Origin: Synchiropus splendidus
Taxonomy: Eukaryota > Chordata > Actinopteri > Syngnathiformes > Callionymidae
Direction: 5' to 3'
DNA: 64,000 nt
NCBI RefSeq assembly: GCF_027744825.2
Contig: NC_071343.1
Coordinates: 16,302,366-16,366,365 of the forward strand
The notes beneath the pieces are model-generated. The model saw only the letters and a program-made list of their open reading frames with translations, ran no database searches and was not told the DNA's origin. Positions 12,901 through 22,293 of this stretch are shown piece after piece (the first letter of the stretch is position 1; the number at the start of each line of letters is the position of its first letter). The translations under genes were made by a program, and so were the position numbers.

Positions 12901-13897
12901 TGGTTCTTCACTGATCTCAGTCTCAGCTCAACTTCATGCTGACCTTCTGACCATTCCTGGCTTCAAACTACAGAAATCTAAAGACGACCACACTTTGTTA
13001 CTTCATGTGGAAATGAGTTGTGTGTGTGTTGCTCTTTTTTTAAAATGAAGTGGACATCAATGTCAATGGCAATCAAGCTGCATCAGGGCCAGTTTCAGAA
13101 AGGTGGTTCAGTTGGTTCACGCACAACACCCCATCCTCCACACTATATAGGACAGTGTTGTCAGGCTTTGGGGGCAAAAGTGAACTGAACCTCTTGTATT
13201 ACTTCCTGATGAACCAACTGTGAACCTGTTCATTCTGATGTCTATGTCTTTGGTGTCTATTTCACTTCAGTCAGTGACATGGTTTAGAATGTGTGACACA
13301 GCCTCAGTTCCTCCCATGGTGTTAGTAGAATCTTCTGTCTGCCACTCAACTGTTTTTCTTCCAAAATTATTAGGAATATTCGAGTGGCAAGCTGTTGCTC
13401 ATGTTTCAGAGAATATGCTGTCGAGGTGAAAGCTGCATCTGTTACTAGTGCAGCTAGAAGAGAGAGCAACAATGAGGAAACACTGTTCCCTCACGCTGAC
13501 GTGAACTCTGGTTGGATCAGGAGTCCAAACTTCATCTGAAGAATCTCACACATGGTGTGGTTCTGTTTGGGCTTTGGTGATGATATTGAAACAAAATAGC
13601 TCGCAGCAACACTACTACTTTGTTTATGGAACGATGAACAAACAATTGACAAGAAACAATCATAAAACAATGAACAATGAAGGAACCAGCTGATGATGAA
13701 ATGTCTCGTTGAACTAGTCGAAGTAGTTCCTGTAGAAACCTTTGCCAAACACAGCAACATGTGGCTGCTTCACCACTTTATGTAGAGTCTAGTGTTTACT
13801 TGGCTGCTGTGACATGACTCATCCATTCGCTCCTCGTGTGTGGACAGGTGGGAGGTCACTGACCTGGGAGCAGCTCTCTGCTCTGACTTGTGTCCAT
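434..13897 (-). CDS. NLR gene 1: NLRC3-like FISNA-NACHT-LRR-B30.2 receptor
   Basis: Predicted cytosolic pattern-recognition receptor of the fish-expanded NLR-C group. Coding exons in transcript order: 13897-13864, 12827-12749, 12675-12538, 11916-11838, 11710-11491, 11332-9538, 9465-9292, 8285-8112, 7271-7095, 2183-2010, 1911-1738, 1611-1565, 972-434. All junctions are GT-AG and phases match; the sum is 3804 nt, or 1267 residues. Walker A (GVAGIGKT) falls near residues 281-288 and Walker B (LFILDGLDE) about 72 residues later. LRR exons cover about 783-1073 and B30.2 about 1089-1267. No CARD, PYD or membrane segment is visible. The start in the conserved upstream exon (MDTSQS) is preferred because its phase-1 donor fits the acceptor before GTGTGGACAG. 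A start at 12852 in the second exon would also be in frame. Compared with genes 2 and 3 it has one N-terminal repeat exon fewer, one LRR exon fewer and a 4.9 kb intron. Confidence 0.88.
1738..9465 (-). CDS. LRR exon array of gene 1 (five exons)
   Basis: The exons are 9465-9292, 8285-8112, 7271-7095, 2183-2010 and 1911-1738. Each is 174 or 177 nt, phase 2 to phase 2, so exons can be added or lost without frameshift. Each encodes about two ribonuclease-inhibitor-type repeats, recognisable by LDLSYN and LETLR. The first four are close copies of one another; the last ([19 protein letters not shown]) is the distinct terminal type found at the same place in genes 2 and 3. In exon 2183-2010 the usual LDLSYN is LYLSYN. 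Confidence 0.9.
2868..2891. repeat. ATT microsatellite
   Basis: Short trinucleotide run at the start of the gene 1-specific intron insert. Confidence 0.7.
3180..3480 (+). repeat. Degenerate teleost interspersed repeat fragment
   Basis: The wording (ggcaggctgttccaga, then a block on tgaagtggattctgaa, gagccagtgcagagac and ctggctgctgag) follows a common dispersed fish repeat that I recognise only by its text pattern. No protein is encoded. The family cannot be fixed without a repeat library. Confidence 0.4.
3770..3935 (+). mobile_element. Non-LTR retrotransposon 3' end fragment (RTE/Rex-like)
   Basis: In one frame it reads [16 protein letters not shown] followed by [13 protein letters not shown] and a stop. 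This is the familiar C-terminal tail of a fish LINE, probably RTE/Rex type. Only the tail is present, as expected of a 5'-truncated insertion. Related tails occur in minus orientation at 32937-33085 and 58420-58560, and a plus one at 41150-41275. Confidence 0.55.
4000..6200. other. Unassigned intronic DNA
   Basis: I see AT-rich tracts (a TTTA-rich stretch near 4790-4840), a 10 bp palindrome CTGACGTCAG near 5178 and only short ORFs without recognisable domains. Nothing here supports a gene. Confidence 0.4.
6590..6700 (+). mobile_element. DIRS/Gypsy-type reverse transcriptase scrap
   Basis: In one frame it reads [20 protein letters not shown], the opening of a retroelement reverse transcriptase (PKK.G.WRPVLDL), most like DIRS-type elements. 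The frame is lost after a few residues (stop near 6675), so this is a relic. Confidence 0.5.
7272..7973. repeat. LRR-exon amplification block, copy 1
   Basis: Together with LRR exon 7271-7095, this intron block is nearly identical to 8286-8986. Long exact stretches include the one around 7800-7970. The copies part company at GTACGCGTCTG (7973 versus 8986). It is a tandem duplication of an LRR exon with about 700 bp of upstream intron. Confidence 0.8.
8286..8986. repeat. LRR-exon amplification block, copy 2
   Basis: Second copy of the block at 7272-7973, ahead of LRR exon 8285-8112. The two LRR exons differ at the strand positions discussed in the findings although the intron sequence is almost unchanged. 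Confidence 0.8.
9538..11332 (-). CDS. FISNA-NACHT exon of gene 1
   Basis: This 1795 nt exon (phase 1 in, phase 2 out) encodes the fish-specific NACHT-associated region ([24 protein letters not shown]), a complete NACHT ATPase and the winged-helix/HD2 part. Walker A is GVAGIGKT, Walker B is LFILDGLDE, and LWITTRPAA is the sensor strand. [16 protein letters not shown] is the conserved winged-helix segment. Family knowledge: ATP binding drives NLR oligomerisation. It is almost identical to the exons of genes 2 and 3 except for a divergent patch at about 9985-10050. Confidence 0.95.
11491..13897 (-). CDS. N-terminal exons of gene 1
   Basis: Five short exons: 13897-13864 (start), 12827-12749 (EEEAPPSK, typical of fish NLRC3-like N-termini), 12675-12538 ([11 protein letters not shown] motif), 11916-11838 ([13 protein letters not shown]) and 11710-11491 (acidic, helical, ahead of FISNA). 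No death-fold domain is recognisable. Exon 12675-12538 joins the front of what is exon 3 in genes 2 and 3 to the back of their exon 4. Intron 12828-13863 shows no repeat I can name and lacks the SINE and the inverted-repeat element of the paralogues. Confidence 0.8.
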
Positions 13898-14443
13898 GTT
13901 TGGAGGTGGAGCTTCCAGCTGAGCTCAGCTTCTTCTTCTGCTCTGCTCACAGAAACTCGTTCATCGATGGAGCTCACCCTGTGCGCGAGCTGCTGTGTCC
14001 TGTAAAAGACGAACAGAGGTGTTGTTTGTGTTTGTACTCGCATTCCACACCACACTTCCGCTCGTGACGAGTGTGTCGCCTGGAGTGAGATTTAAAATAA
14101 ATCTAAACAAATCCAAGCTGGACTCAACAGTTGACTTGAGTCGCCTGTGAGAAGCACAATACGTGAAGAAAAACGCGGTCTTCACAGCACACAAATACTG
14201 ACATCTACTGGCGGGAAATGGTATGTCATTTCCGCTCGCATTTTCGCACAGTGACGCGTTTCGTGTGAATAAATTGTCACAACTCATTCAGTTCTTATGT
14301 CAAAGGAACAATTGATAACGATTGGATTCAGGTTATTCCCTAAAGTGAAGAGGGAATAATCCGGAATGACGCAACATTGGCGGCGTCCTTTTATTTTACG
14401 TCCATCTCGCAAGAATTGCAAGTTTGAAGCTTCAGGTGAACTG

Positions 14444-14451
14444 TGACGTCA
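14444..14451. promoter_or_regulatory. CRE-like palindrome in the head-to-head spacer
   Basis: TGACGTCA sits inside the 10 bp palindrome GTGACGTCAC and is followed by ATTGG, an inverted CCAAT pentamer. It lies about 550 bp upstream of the gene 1 start codon. CREB/ATF factors bind this motif; activity here is inferred from position only. Confidence 0.3.
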
Positions 14452-14929
14452 CTATTGGACAAACTCACCGTTGCCTACTGCGATGCCGTGTTTACCTCTG
14501 CGGCCGAGTCCTCTCTCAATCTTCCGTCAGTCAAACAAACCCAAGTGCAGAGAACTTCGGCTTCACTTTCACTTTCCTCCAAGTGCGTCACCGTCTGATC
14601 AACAGGAAGTTCAACTTTATATGATAAACGTAGGTCATACACTTAGGTGCACTCCAACAGTTTAATACAGAAGTCAAGTGTTGAAATAACTTGCTGTATT
14701 TCTAGTTTGTCTCGAACAATAATGCAAACACAGACAATCGACGTGCACTTGACTCCACGGCCGTTTCTTCCTGGTATATGCGCCCCGCAGCCACCAGGGG
14801 GCACCAAAGCTGCATGTTCAGTATCTGCTGAGGCGAACTGTCGCCACTTATTTATTGACGTCGATTATGTGCTCACAAATAAGCAAAATTAAATTAAATT
14901 CGCTGTGGCTTGTGTTTTTTTTATTAGGT

Positions 14930-15132
14930 CGTTGAACCACACACTTGAGTGGAGGTGTCATGAGAAGAGACGTGCCGTGTTGGTTTCTATGATTTATTTG
15001 AGTCACAACAGCTCACAGGCAGCACACGTGGATTTCTGCCGAACGGAAAACCCGCTCCGGTGTCTATGTACTGACACACACGTCGTCCGTCACTACGGCA
15101 ATCACATTAGGACACAATACAATTCTCACTAC
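14930..15132 (-). mobile_element. Possible LTR remnant with adjoining purine tract
   Basis: On the minus strand a TGTAGTGAGAATTG start at 15132 directly follows the purine-rich tract TAAAAGGGGGAGA. An AATAAA lies about 135 bp inside. This is how a 3' LTR and its polypurine tract look. The far LTR end and a second LTR were not found. Confidence 0.35.
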
Positions 15133-17640
15133 ATCTCCCCCTTTTAGGAAAATGTAACCAACTTAAATGTTCAGACTGAAATGCGTATGTTAAATGAAAA
15201 GGGAACACAATCAACTAAACTATAGTATTTTTCGAACATCAGACATCATCGGGGTCGACTACCCTCAGTCTGAAAGGGATTATTCTGCCCTTTTTTTTCA
15301 ACAGAACTCGTGCAACCAAATATACAGTCAATTGTCAACAGTTTCTGAACCTGGCCGGTAGTTTTATCTCACGCCCCCGTGATGAGAATGTCACGGGCCT
15401 CTGCGGAGTTGCAGGCAGAATGGAACGCACGCAGTGGTGCGAACTCAGGCATCCTCTGTGGCCACTCGTTTCTTATGTGTGAGACAAGTTCTGGAGAAAG
15501 ACCAAGTGACTGTCGGTGAGTAACAGCTACTGCAGCTCAGCATCTTTCTTCTTCAGCTCAGCGATCTCCTGCTGGAGGCCTCCCAATTGAACTAGTTGTC
15601 TTGTCCGAGTGTCAGTCGCTACTGTTTGCCACAAACTAAACTTTTGACTGAGCACAATTGTGCCTTGGCCAAGGTTCCTCTGGTGGTTATGAGACTCTGG
15701 ATTTTTTTCAATGAACAAAGTGAATACATATATCAGACTGTTAAAGTTGTGATCAGCCTTTATTTTATTTTTTATTTTAAAACACTTTCCTTGTTAGTGG
15801 GATCCCCACTGACCACGGCAATAAATTTGATTCTGATTCTGATGTCACTTTCAACCGCGTCTTAAAACTGTGACACACTTACCATTTCGCTAATAAGCTT
15901 TATTGAAGTGCAGCGCCCCCGGTGGTCCACACAATTCAACAGTCACAGATCAGCTCCAACACGCAGGATAAAACTTTATTAAATAAAAAAGAAGTTTTCC
16001 TTGACAAAGAAACATGTCTGCTTGACATAAATAAACCATGTACTTCAGTAGAACTGACGTCATCACTGTACAGTACTTCAATACATTTTGGAGTCATGCA
16101 GAGCTTCGAACGACAGATGAATTTCATATTGCTCTTTGAGGTTGTGGCATCAAGAATGTCGATGGTTGTTCATGATTTGGCACATTTCAGGAAATGGGTT
16201 TCAGTTACTTAATCGCACGAGTAACAATATTTCACCAGGGCTCTGGGCTTCAGCCAAAGCCACGACTGTGTTTAACAATCCATCCATGATTCAATATCAC
16301 ACGACACGTTTGTCACTGAACAACTAGACATCAACATTGCTGACTGACATTAGTGGCAGGAGAATCAGCATGGACATGAAAGAAAGTGCAAAGAATAGAG
16401 GTAGAAAGGACTCAGTTTCCATTCCATACGCATCAATAGACACAGAGTTAAGAAAGAGAAACTGCTGTTCCACAGGCTTGTTTTGTGCTCGCTGTGTGTG
16501 CGTCAGCCTGTAAACACTGCTGTTGGAGTTCAGCTGCTCTAGATTGTCACCTGTGCATCGCAGGAGCAAGGAAAGTGAGTTGCTTTACAAGTCAGTGCAA
16601 TGTTAGATTCGATGAGATTAGATGGCCTTTTTGATTCATTCGAAACATGAATTCAATATACACAATAATACACAATTTAATCGTAAAAAATAATATCAGA
16701 TATTAGTTCACAATGTTGTCCCCTGCAGGCAGTGAATAGAACTTGTTCATAGAAGAATTTAAAACTGATGCCTTTTTCAGCCATGTATTAAAAACAGACT
16801 GTATTTCTGTTGCCCAAGGGCAATATGGCAAAAATACATCATGAGTATTTAGTTTAACTTTCGATTTTATCACAATCTCACGTAAGTTTTTGAGACGAAC
16901 TTGTAAGTTTCTGGTCAGTGTTAGTCCTAAAGGAAAAAGTGAGAAAATCATCTCTGGAAAAATGAGCTGAAACTGGCTCCTTTCCCACGGTACATCTGAC
17001 TCTCAGGACACAGCGGGTGAAAAACACTGATCTATACAGAAACATTCATGTACACAATATTTTAATGTCATGGGGTTTGATATCAATATGAACAATGATC
17101 CTGTACCACACATAATAATTTAAAAATAAATACTGAATGAACAGGAGAGATAAAAATGTAAACATCGATCAAACCTCTGATGTTTAGTTAAGAGCTTGTT
17201 CCAGATGTGATAATGATTCAGTCATTATTAATCATAATTGAAATATTAAATCCATCCACGAAGCGCCCACCAGATCATACATGATGAATCTCTTCTCAGC
17301 ACTTTGCAAGTTGATCATTCAGCCAGACAACAAGTCAGTGACAGTCACACCTCACCACTCTCCCATAATCCTTTGCACCATCGGGCGTCCAGATCGCTAC
17401 AACATTATTCTGTTTGGAACGAGGGAATTACATGTTCTCATGGCTTTGATTTCAGTTTTTATACTTGCATTTCCTCGCACTAAACCTGGAAAGGCATCAT
17501 GATTCATAAAGATCGACAAAGCTTAAGTGGAAGGACGAGAACAGACGGAGGTGCTGATCCGTCTCTGGTGTGTGTCGTAACTTGCTTCAAGTCCATCTGT
17601 GTTTCTGTTGACTATTGAGTGGAGAGTTTAGCCCAGTGAC
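15133..17640. other. Intergenic spacer between genes 1 and 2
   Basis: About 15133-15700 may be internal sequence of the LTR element above; it has only a short coiled-coil-like minus ORF. Positions 15790-15842 end in repeated GATTCT after AATAAA, the style of a LINE L2 3' tail. From 15900 to 17640 I see short unrelated ORFs and AT-rich DNA with no recognisable gene. Confidence 0.4.
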
Positions 17641-17649
17641 AGGTGTTAC

Positions 17650-17755
17650 ATGGCTTCCTGGCCGGAGAGCCTCGATCGAAGTCTCAGGCGGAGGACAGCG
17701 CCTCAAAGTGGCTCAACCAATAGTGAAGGCCTCAGGGCAGAGCACATATGACACA
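17650..17755. mobile_element. Degenerate end of the inverted-repeat element also seen in intron 1 of genes 2 and 3
   Basis: The text (agtctcaggcgg, cagcgcctcaa, ccaatagtgaaggc, gagcacatat) matches the right end of the element at 20256-21048 with many changes. The left end is not seen. Confidence 0.5.
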
Positions 17756-18158
17756 GAACTGCTCCAAAGCCATCTGAGCTGACATCCACTGACCGTGTGA
17801 TGGGCTTGTTGCTGTTTCAGAGTAGCAGCGTCAGTGACCAGTGTTTTCAGCTTGTTACAGATGATCGAGTTCCAAACGCTTGTGATTCTTTATTCAGCAC
17901 ATTGTTGTGTATCACACGCAGTCGTTCTACTGAGGAGCCCTCATCCATCCACAGGTGACCTGCAGGTGCCTGTCATGGATGAACATTCCTTTTGAGCATG
18001 TGATGAAGAAATGCACAAAATGATCAAAACTAGGGTGAATATGGTGACGCACATGCCGCTTAGAGGGGTGGGAAAAAGGAGAGTAAAGTGACTGGTGGAA
18101 TTGGCAGGAAAGTTATGGCTCGCAGAACTTGTGGGGGAACTCGCTGGAAATGTCATTA

Positions 18159-18270
18159 ACATCGCCATCTCCTGCAGGGGTTGATGATAGTGAGGAAGGT
18201 CGAGCTGTTCCTCCTGTCTCCCTCCATGTTCAACAAACCCCATCAAAGACATGAACTGGATTTGAAGCCA
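18159..18270 (-). other. Candidate conserved exon, unit 1
   Basis: After a strong acceptor (tttctctcag) the minus strand is open and reads WLQIQFMSLMGFVEHGG and about 20 more residues. The same stretch is present at 43341-43452 and 61684-61796. Beyond about 37 residues, unit 1 and units 2 and 3 diverge. I recognise no domain. It may be an exon relic of a neighbouring duplicated gene, or chance. Confidence 0.25.
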
Positions 18271-19564
18271 CTGAGAGAAAGCAAAGAACAAACAAAAAAA
18301 AGTCACACATGACAGACTCAAATGAAGATTTCACGGTAAAGAATGACCAATATTAATGAGTTCTGAAATGATTTCCTGCTGAGACAATCGTTGTAAAAAG
18401 CAGCTATGATCCACTGAACAGAAGTGAAAGTACTTGAAGCATTTAAAGTATTTAGGTGTGGCCAGCGAAGACAGCTTCCTCTTTAGAAAGTTCAGTCTTT
18501 GACATATGCTGTTTCTGACAGGTGAGCGAAGAGCTCAGGTGAGTTCACACATGGATGCTTGATTTGTTCTGCGCTCGTGTTTATAGAGGCTTCATTGTCT
18601 GACAGAGACGCTGCTGAGGTTGTTGAATTCTCCCCAGATTTAAAACTACATTATCTAGTTTGATAGAATTTCGGGAAATATTTGTTTTATGTCAATGACT
18701 GATGCATTTGCGCAGCTCTCAACCATACAGAATAATGGCACAGGAATTTATTTGTCGGGACTTTATTTGGTTTTGTTGTCCCTCTGCTTCATCCAGTCAG
18801 CAGGATCAGCAGGTTTCACCAGTCGAGGAAAAGCTTGTTGACATGACGGGCCAAATGAGGCGCAGCTTGGAGGCTTGTGTCGAGCCGAAGTGGGCGTGTA
18901 AAGAAGTGCAGTGAGATTGGGAGGAGCTCATGAAGATATCAGTCAGTTATTACAGTCAAGTATTCAGGACACTATGGCGCTGAAATGTTATTGTTCAGTG
19001 AAGACTGATGCAGGATTGTGCTCTCTCTCTCTCTCTCTCAGTATCACTGCTGGTTGAGTGGATAGAGTTCATTGTTGTGATCCACAAAAACTTGTTGCCA
19101 GTTTTAAGCTCCACCCAATTCCCTGTCTGAGGAGCATGAAAGGCCTCCATATTAAAATAGTCAGGTGGATGGAGGAAGCTGAGGTGGTCTCAGTGATGCA
19201 AACCTAGAAATGTGAAAATAAGAGTTTTTAAACTTGAAAAGACTCTGGCTCTGTGAGTGAGAGCTGATGTCAGTGTTGAATGAACAACATTTCAGCACCA
19301 TGGTACCATGAGCCTTGAGCATTTCATTGACTCAATTGTTGGCTGCGATTTATAAAGTTAGTTACGCACGGAACACTTCCGTTTAAAGTGTTCAGTTTTT
19401 GGTCGTTTTGATCGGAGCATTGTGCATGAGCAAAAACAGCAGGAACAGAGCAGGTGTTGGACCACAGAGTGTCTGTAGGAGTCACATGATCAGCAGTGTC
19501 TCACTGAAACCCACCTGCTCTGGTTGATGACAGACCTGGAGAAGCTCCATCACAGAGACCAGGC

Positions 19565-19565
<1 letters not shown>

Positions 19566-19608
<43 letters not shown>
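19566..19608. repeat. AC microsatellite, 43 bp
   Basis: Dinucleotide run upstream of gene 2 exon 1. It is 21 bp at 44881-44901 in unit 2 and 11 bp at 63072-63082 in unit 3. Confidence 0.95.
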
Positions 19609-19613
<5 letters not shown>

Positions 19614-19749
19614 GAAGGTGAACGACAAACACAAACAACACCTCTGTTCATCTTTTACAGGACACACCCCCTCGCTCACTGGGCGAGATCCCTCCATCAG
19701 AGTGAGGATCAGAAGGAGCTGAGCTCAGCTGGAAGCTTCACCTGCAAAC

Positions 19750-22293
19750 ATGGACACAAGTCTTCAGAGCAGAGGAGAGACGCTCACAGGTCAGTGACTT
19801 TCTAAAGTGACAGAATGCAGCACAGATGGTAGAGAGGTCGACTTGTGATTGTGAGGTTGCAGGTTTGATCCCAGCAACCTGGCATGTTTGCGTCGCAGCC
19901 TACTGCCGTCAGTGTGTGAATGGGTGACTCAGTGAAAAGCACTTGGGTTGCTGGATGGGGATAGAAAGTGCTGTGTAAGGTTGAGCTGAGACTGAGGTCA
20001 GTGAGGTCACAGAGAAGAACCAGTGGCTCTGATGAGCAGCAGCTTCTTCCATCCACCATCAGACCTCACCATGCTGACCTCCATGTGGAATGTTCACATG
20101 TGATGGACTCTTCTGTCCACATCTTCTTTCTTCTCTCATGACTTTGATCTGCTGCTCTGAACCTGATGATTGAAGTTCTATTGTTGACAGGAAAAGAGGG
20201 CTACACACATATTCATAGAACTGCGGTTACACTAGGTAACTCGAATTTCTGTATCATATGTGTTTCGCCCTCTAACGGCCTTCGCTATTGGTTAAAACCA
20301 CGGTGAAGTCGGGGAGGGCCGGCCCCTCCATAAGGGTTGTTGAGCTTCCAGCCTGCAAGAGTGACTGGCTGTCAACTTCAACAGGAGTCACGTGATGACT
20401 TGTAGTCGGCTTCGTCTGAACACATGTCCACTTTTTTCAATGTTGTTTTAGACAGCCATATGTTACGCGCTGCCATTTGTGACAGTGAGCGAACTCTGAC
20501 TGCATCAATTGAAACGGCGAGTGACATCTTCTGGAAAGCCACCGCTGTCATCTGGATGCCGTTCTTCGACAGAGCCCTCCTGCTCAGAAACTGCCCTGTC
20601 AAAAGCCGCCGCTCGGTTGCGTCAGCCCAAACCTGCAGCTTCAGGGCCGGTGCCAAGCCGCGAGGACAGGACTCGACAGCCGTAGAAGCGGGACTCTAGG
20701 GAGCCGCGCTTTCCCACGACTTAAGGTTGGCTCGCATGCGGCTCTGGCAATGCCAGACATGCAGCACAGGAATCCAGGAGTTGGAGATGTGCCGGGGCCC
20801 AGACACGCAACACAGGTGTCGTGCTGGTCCGCGGCCTCCAAAGGAAAATCGCAAGACTTGCAATGATGAGACATCTCATAAATCACCTGATGGTCGTCGA
20901 GTCTCAGGCTGAGTGGAAAAAGAAAGGTGAAAGACGAGGGGTGTTATACACACTGGGGAGTGCCTTCCTAGGCGGAGTCTCAGGCTGAGGCCAGTGCCTC
21001 AATATGGATTCATCAATAGCGAAGGCAGTTAGAGGGCGAAGCACATATAAGATAGAACCACCCATGATGATGCTGCTGTGTATGTGTGAAGGTGTGGACA
21101 GAGAGGAGGAAGCTCCTCCCTCTAAAGCCCCTCTGGGTGAGGACCATGGCAGCCAGACCAGAGCTCAGAGGTGAGAAGATCAGTTCTCCTGTCAGAGCTA
21201 CAAGTACTTGAAACCATTTTCACACTGCAACTTCTTTGTTCAGATCAGAGACACTCACATCAGAAGCTGCTGGACGAGGACACGGACCTGGACCTGCTCC
21301 CAGCTGTGAGTCTCTGAAGAGTAATGTGTCAATGGGAAGATATATTGACTTCAGAGGAGGACAGGACCATCAGAGGAGGAGCAGGTGAGAGACTGAGCAG
21401 GAGGAACACTGAGAGGACCTCTAGCGGTCAGACGGCGAATCACAGTGTTGATCAAAGTTGAGTCTCCATCAGGTTTAAACAGGAGAAACCAGAAGAGTCT
21501 GAACTCAACTGTGTGTCTCTGAAGAGTGACAGGTCGATGGATCTTCTTATTGATTTCAAAGGTGGACAAAAGCCTTCAGGAGAAAGGTGAGGTTTTCTGT
21601 CCCTCTCCACTCATGGGATTGTTGAGTGTGATCAAAGGTCTCTGAGGCTCCTTCTGCTTGGCCTGAACTGATGTTCACCAGCTTCATCTCAGTTGATATG
21701 TCAGCATGGACATGTGTGACAAAGTTCACGTTGGTTTCATCTGGTTTCCCTGTATCTGGAGCTAGATTGTTCTGTTTCAGCTGAGCTGCACCTGGAAGAG
21801 TCGCAGTCTGAGTCTTGACCTTCATCAGACACTCAGCTTATTTACTGCCTGATGTTCTTCACAGAGAGGATCAGCAGGTTTCAGATGTTCTCAGTCTCCA
21901 GCGTGTCCAGCAGCATCAGACAGATCTGGACTCCACACTTCAGGTGTGTTCAAGTGTTAGCTCCTCCTGCTAACTACAACAGATGCTAACTCACCAGTCA
22001 GCATTCTGGTCACCTCTGAAGGTCAGCAGGTTTTCTCTCTGTCACATGATCAGGTCACATGTTTGTGTTTCAGGTGCTGGAGGAGACTGTCATGACCCTG
22101 GTGAAGAAGGAGGTGAGGAGAGTCCAAAGCTTCCTCAGTCCAGATGATCCCAAATACCAGGATGATGAGGAAGAGGTGAAGGTGACGTGTGATGAGGAGC
22201 AGATGAGGAGCAGCAGAGAAGCTTTCCTGGACTTCATCATGAACCTCCTGAGGAGCATGGAGGAGGAGGAGCTTGCTGGTCGTGTGTGGAGCA
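19750..22293 (+). CDS. N-terminal exons of gene 2
   Basis: Exon 19750-19789 encodes [13 protein letters not shown]; 21092-21170 encodes the EEEAPPSK region. Exons 21244-21384 ([11 protein letters not shown]) and 21473-21586 ([12 protein letters not shown], then [10 protein letters not shown]) are two copies of one repeat, each followed by an aromatic-Lys/Arg-Gly-Gly segment. Exon 21865-21943 ([13 protein letters not shown]) and acidic exon 22074-22293 lead into FISNA. Such repeats are usual in fish NLRC3-like proteins; their role is not established. Confidence 0.82.

Noticed and set aside
18702..18914. 70-codon ORF repeated at 44030 and 62208
   Set aside because: Kept in all units only because they are young duplicates; no domain and no splice signals in phase.
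19862..19872. B-box-like GGTTTGATCCC as a tRNA gene
   Set aside because: No cloverleaf can be folded around it and the following body is SINE-like.
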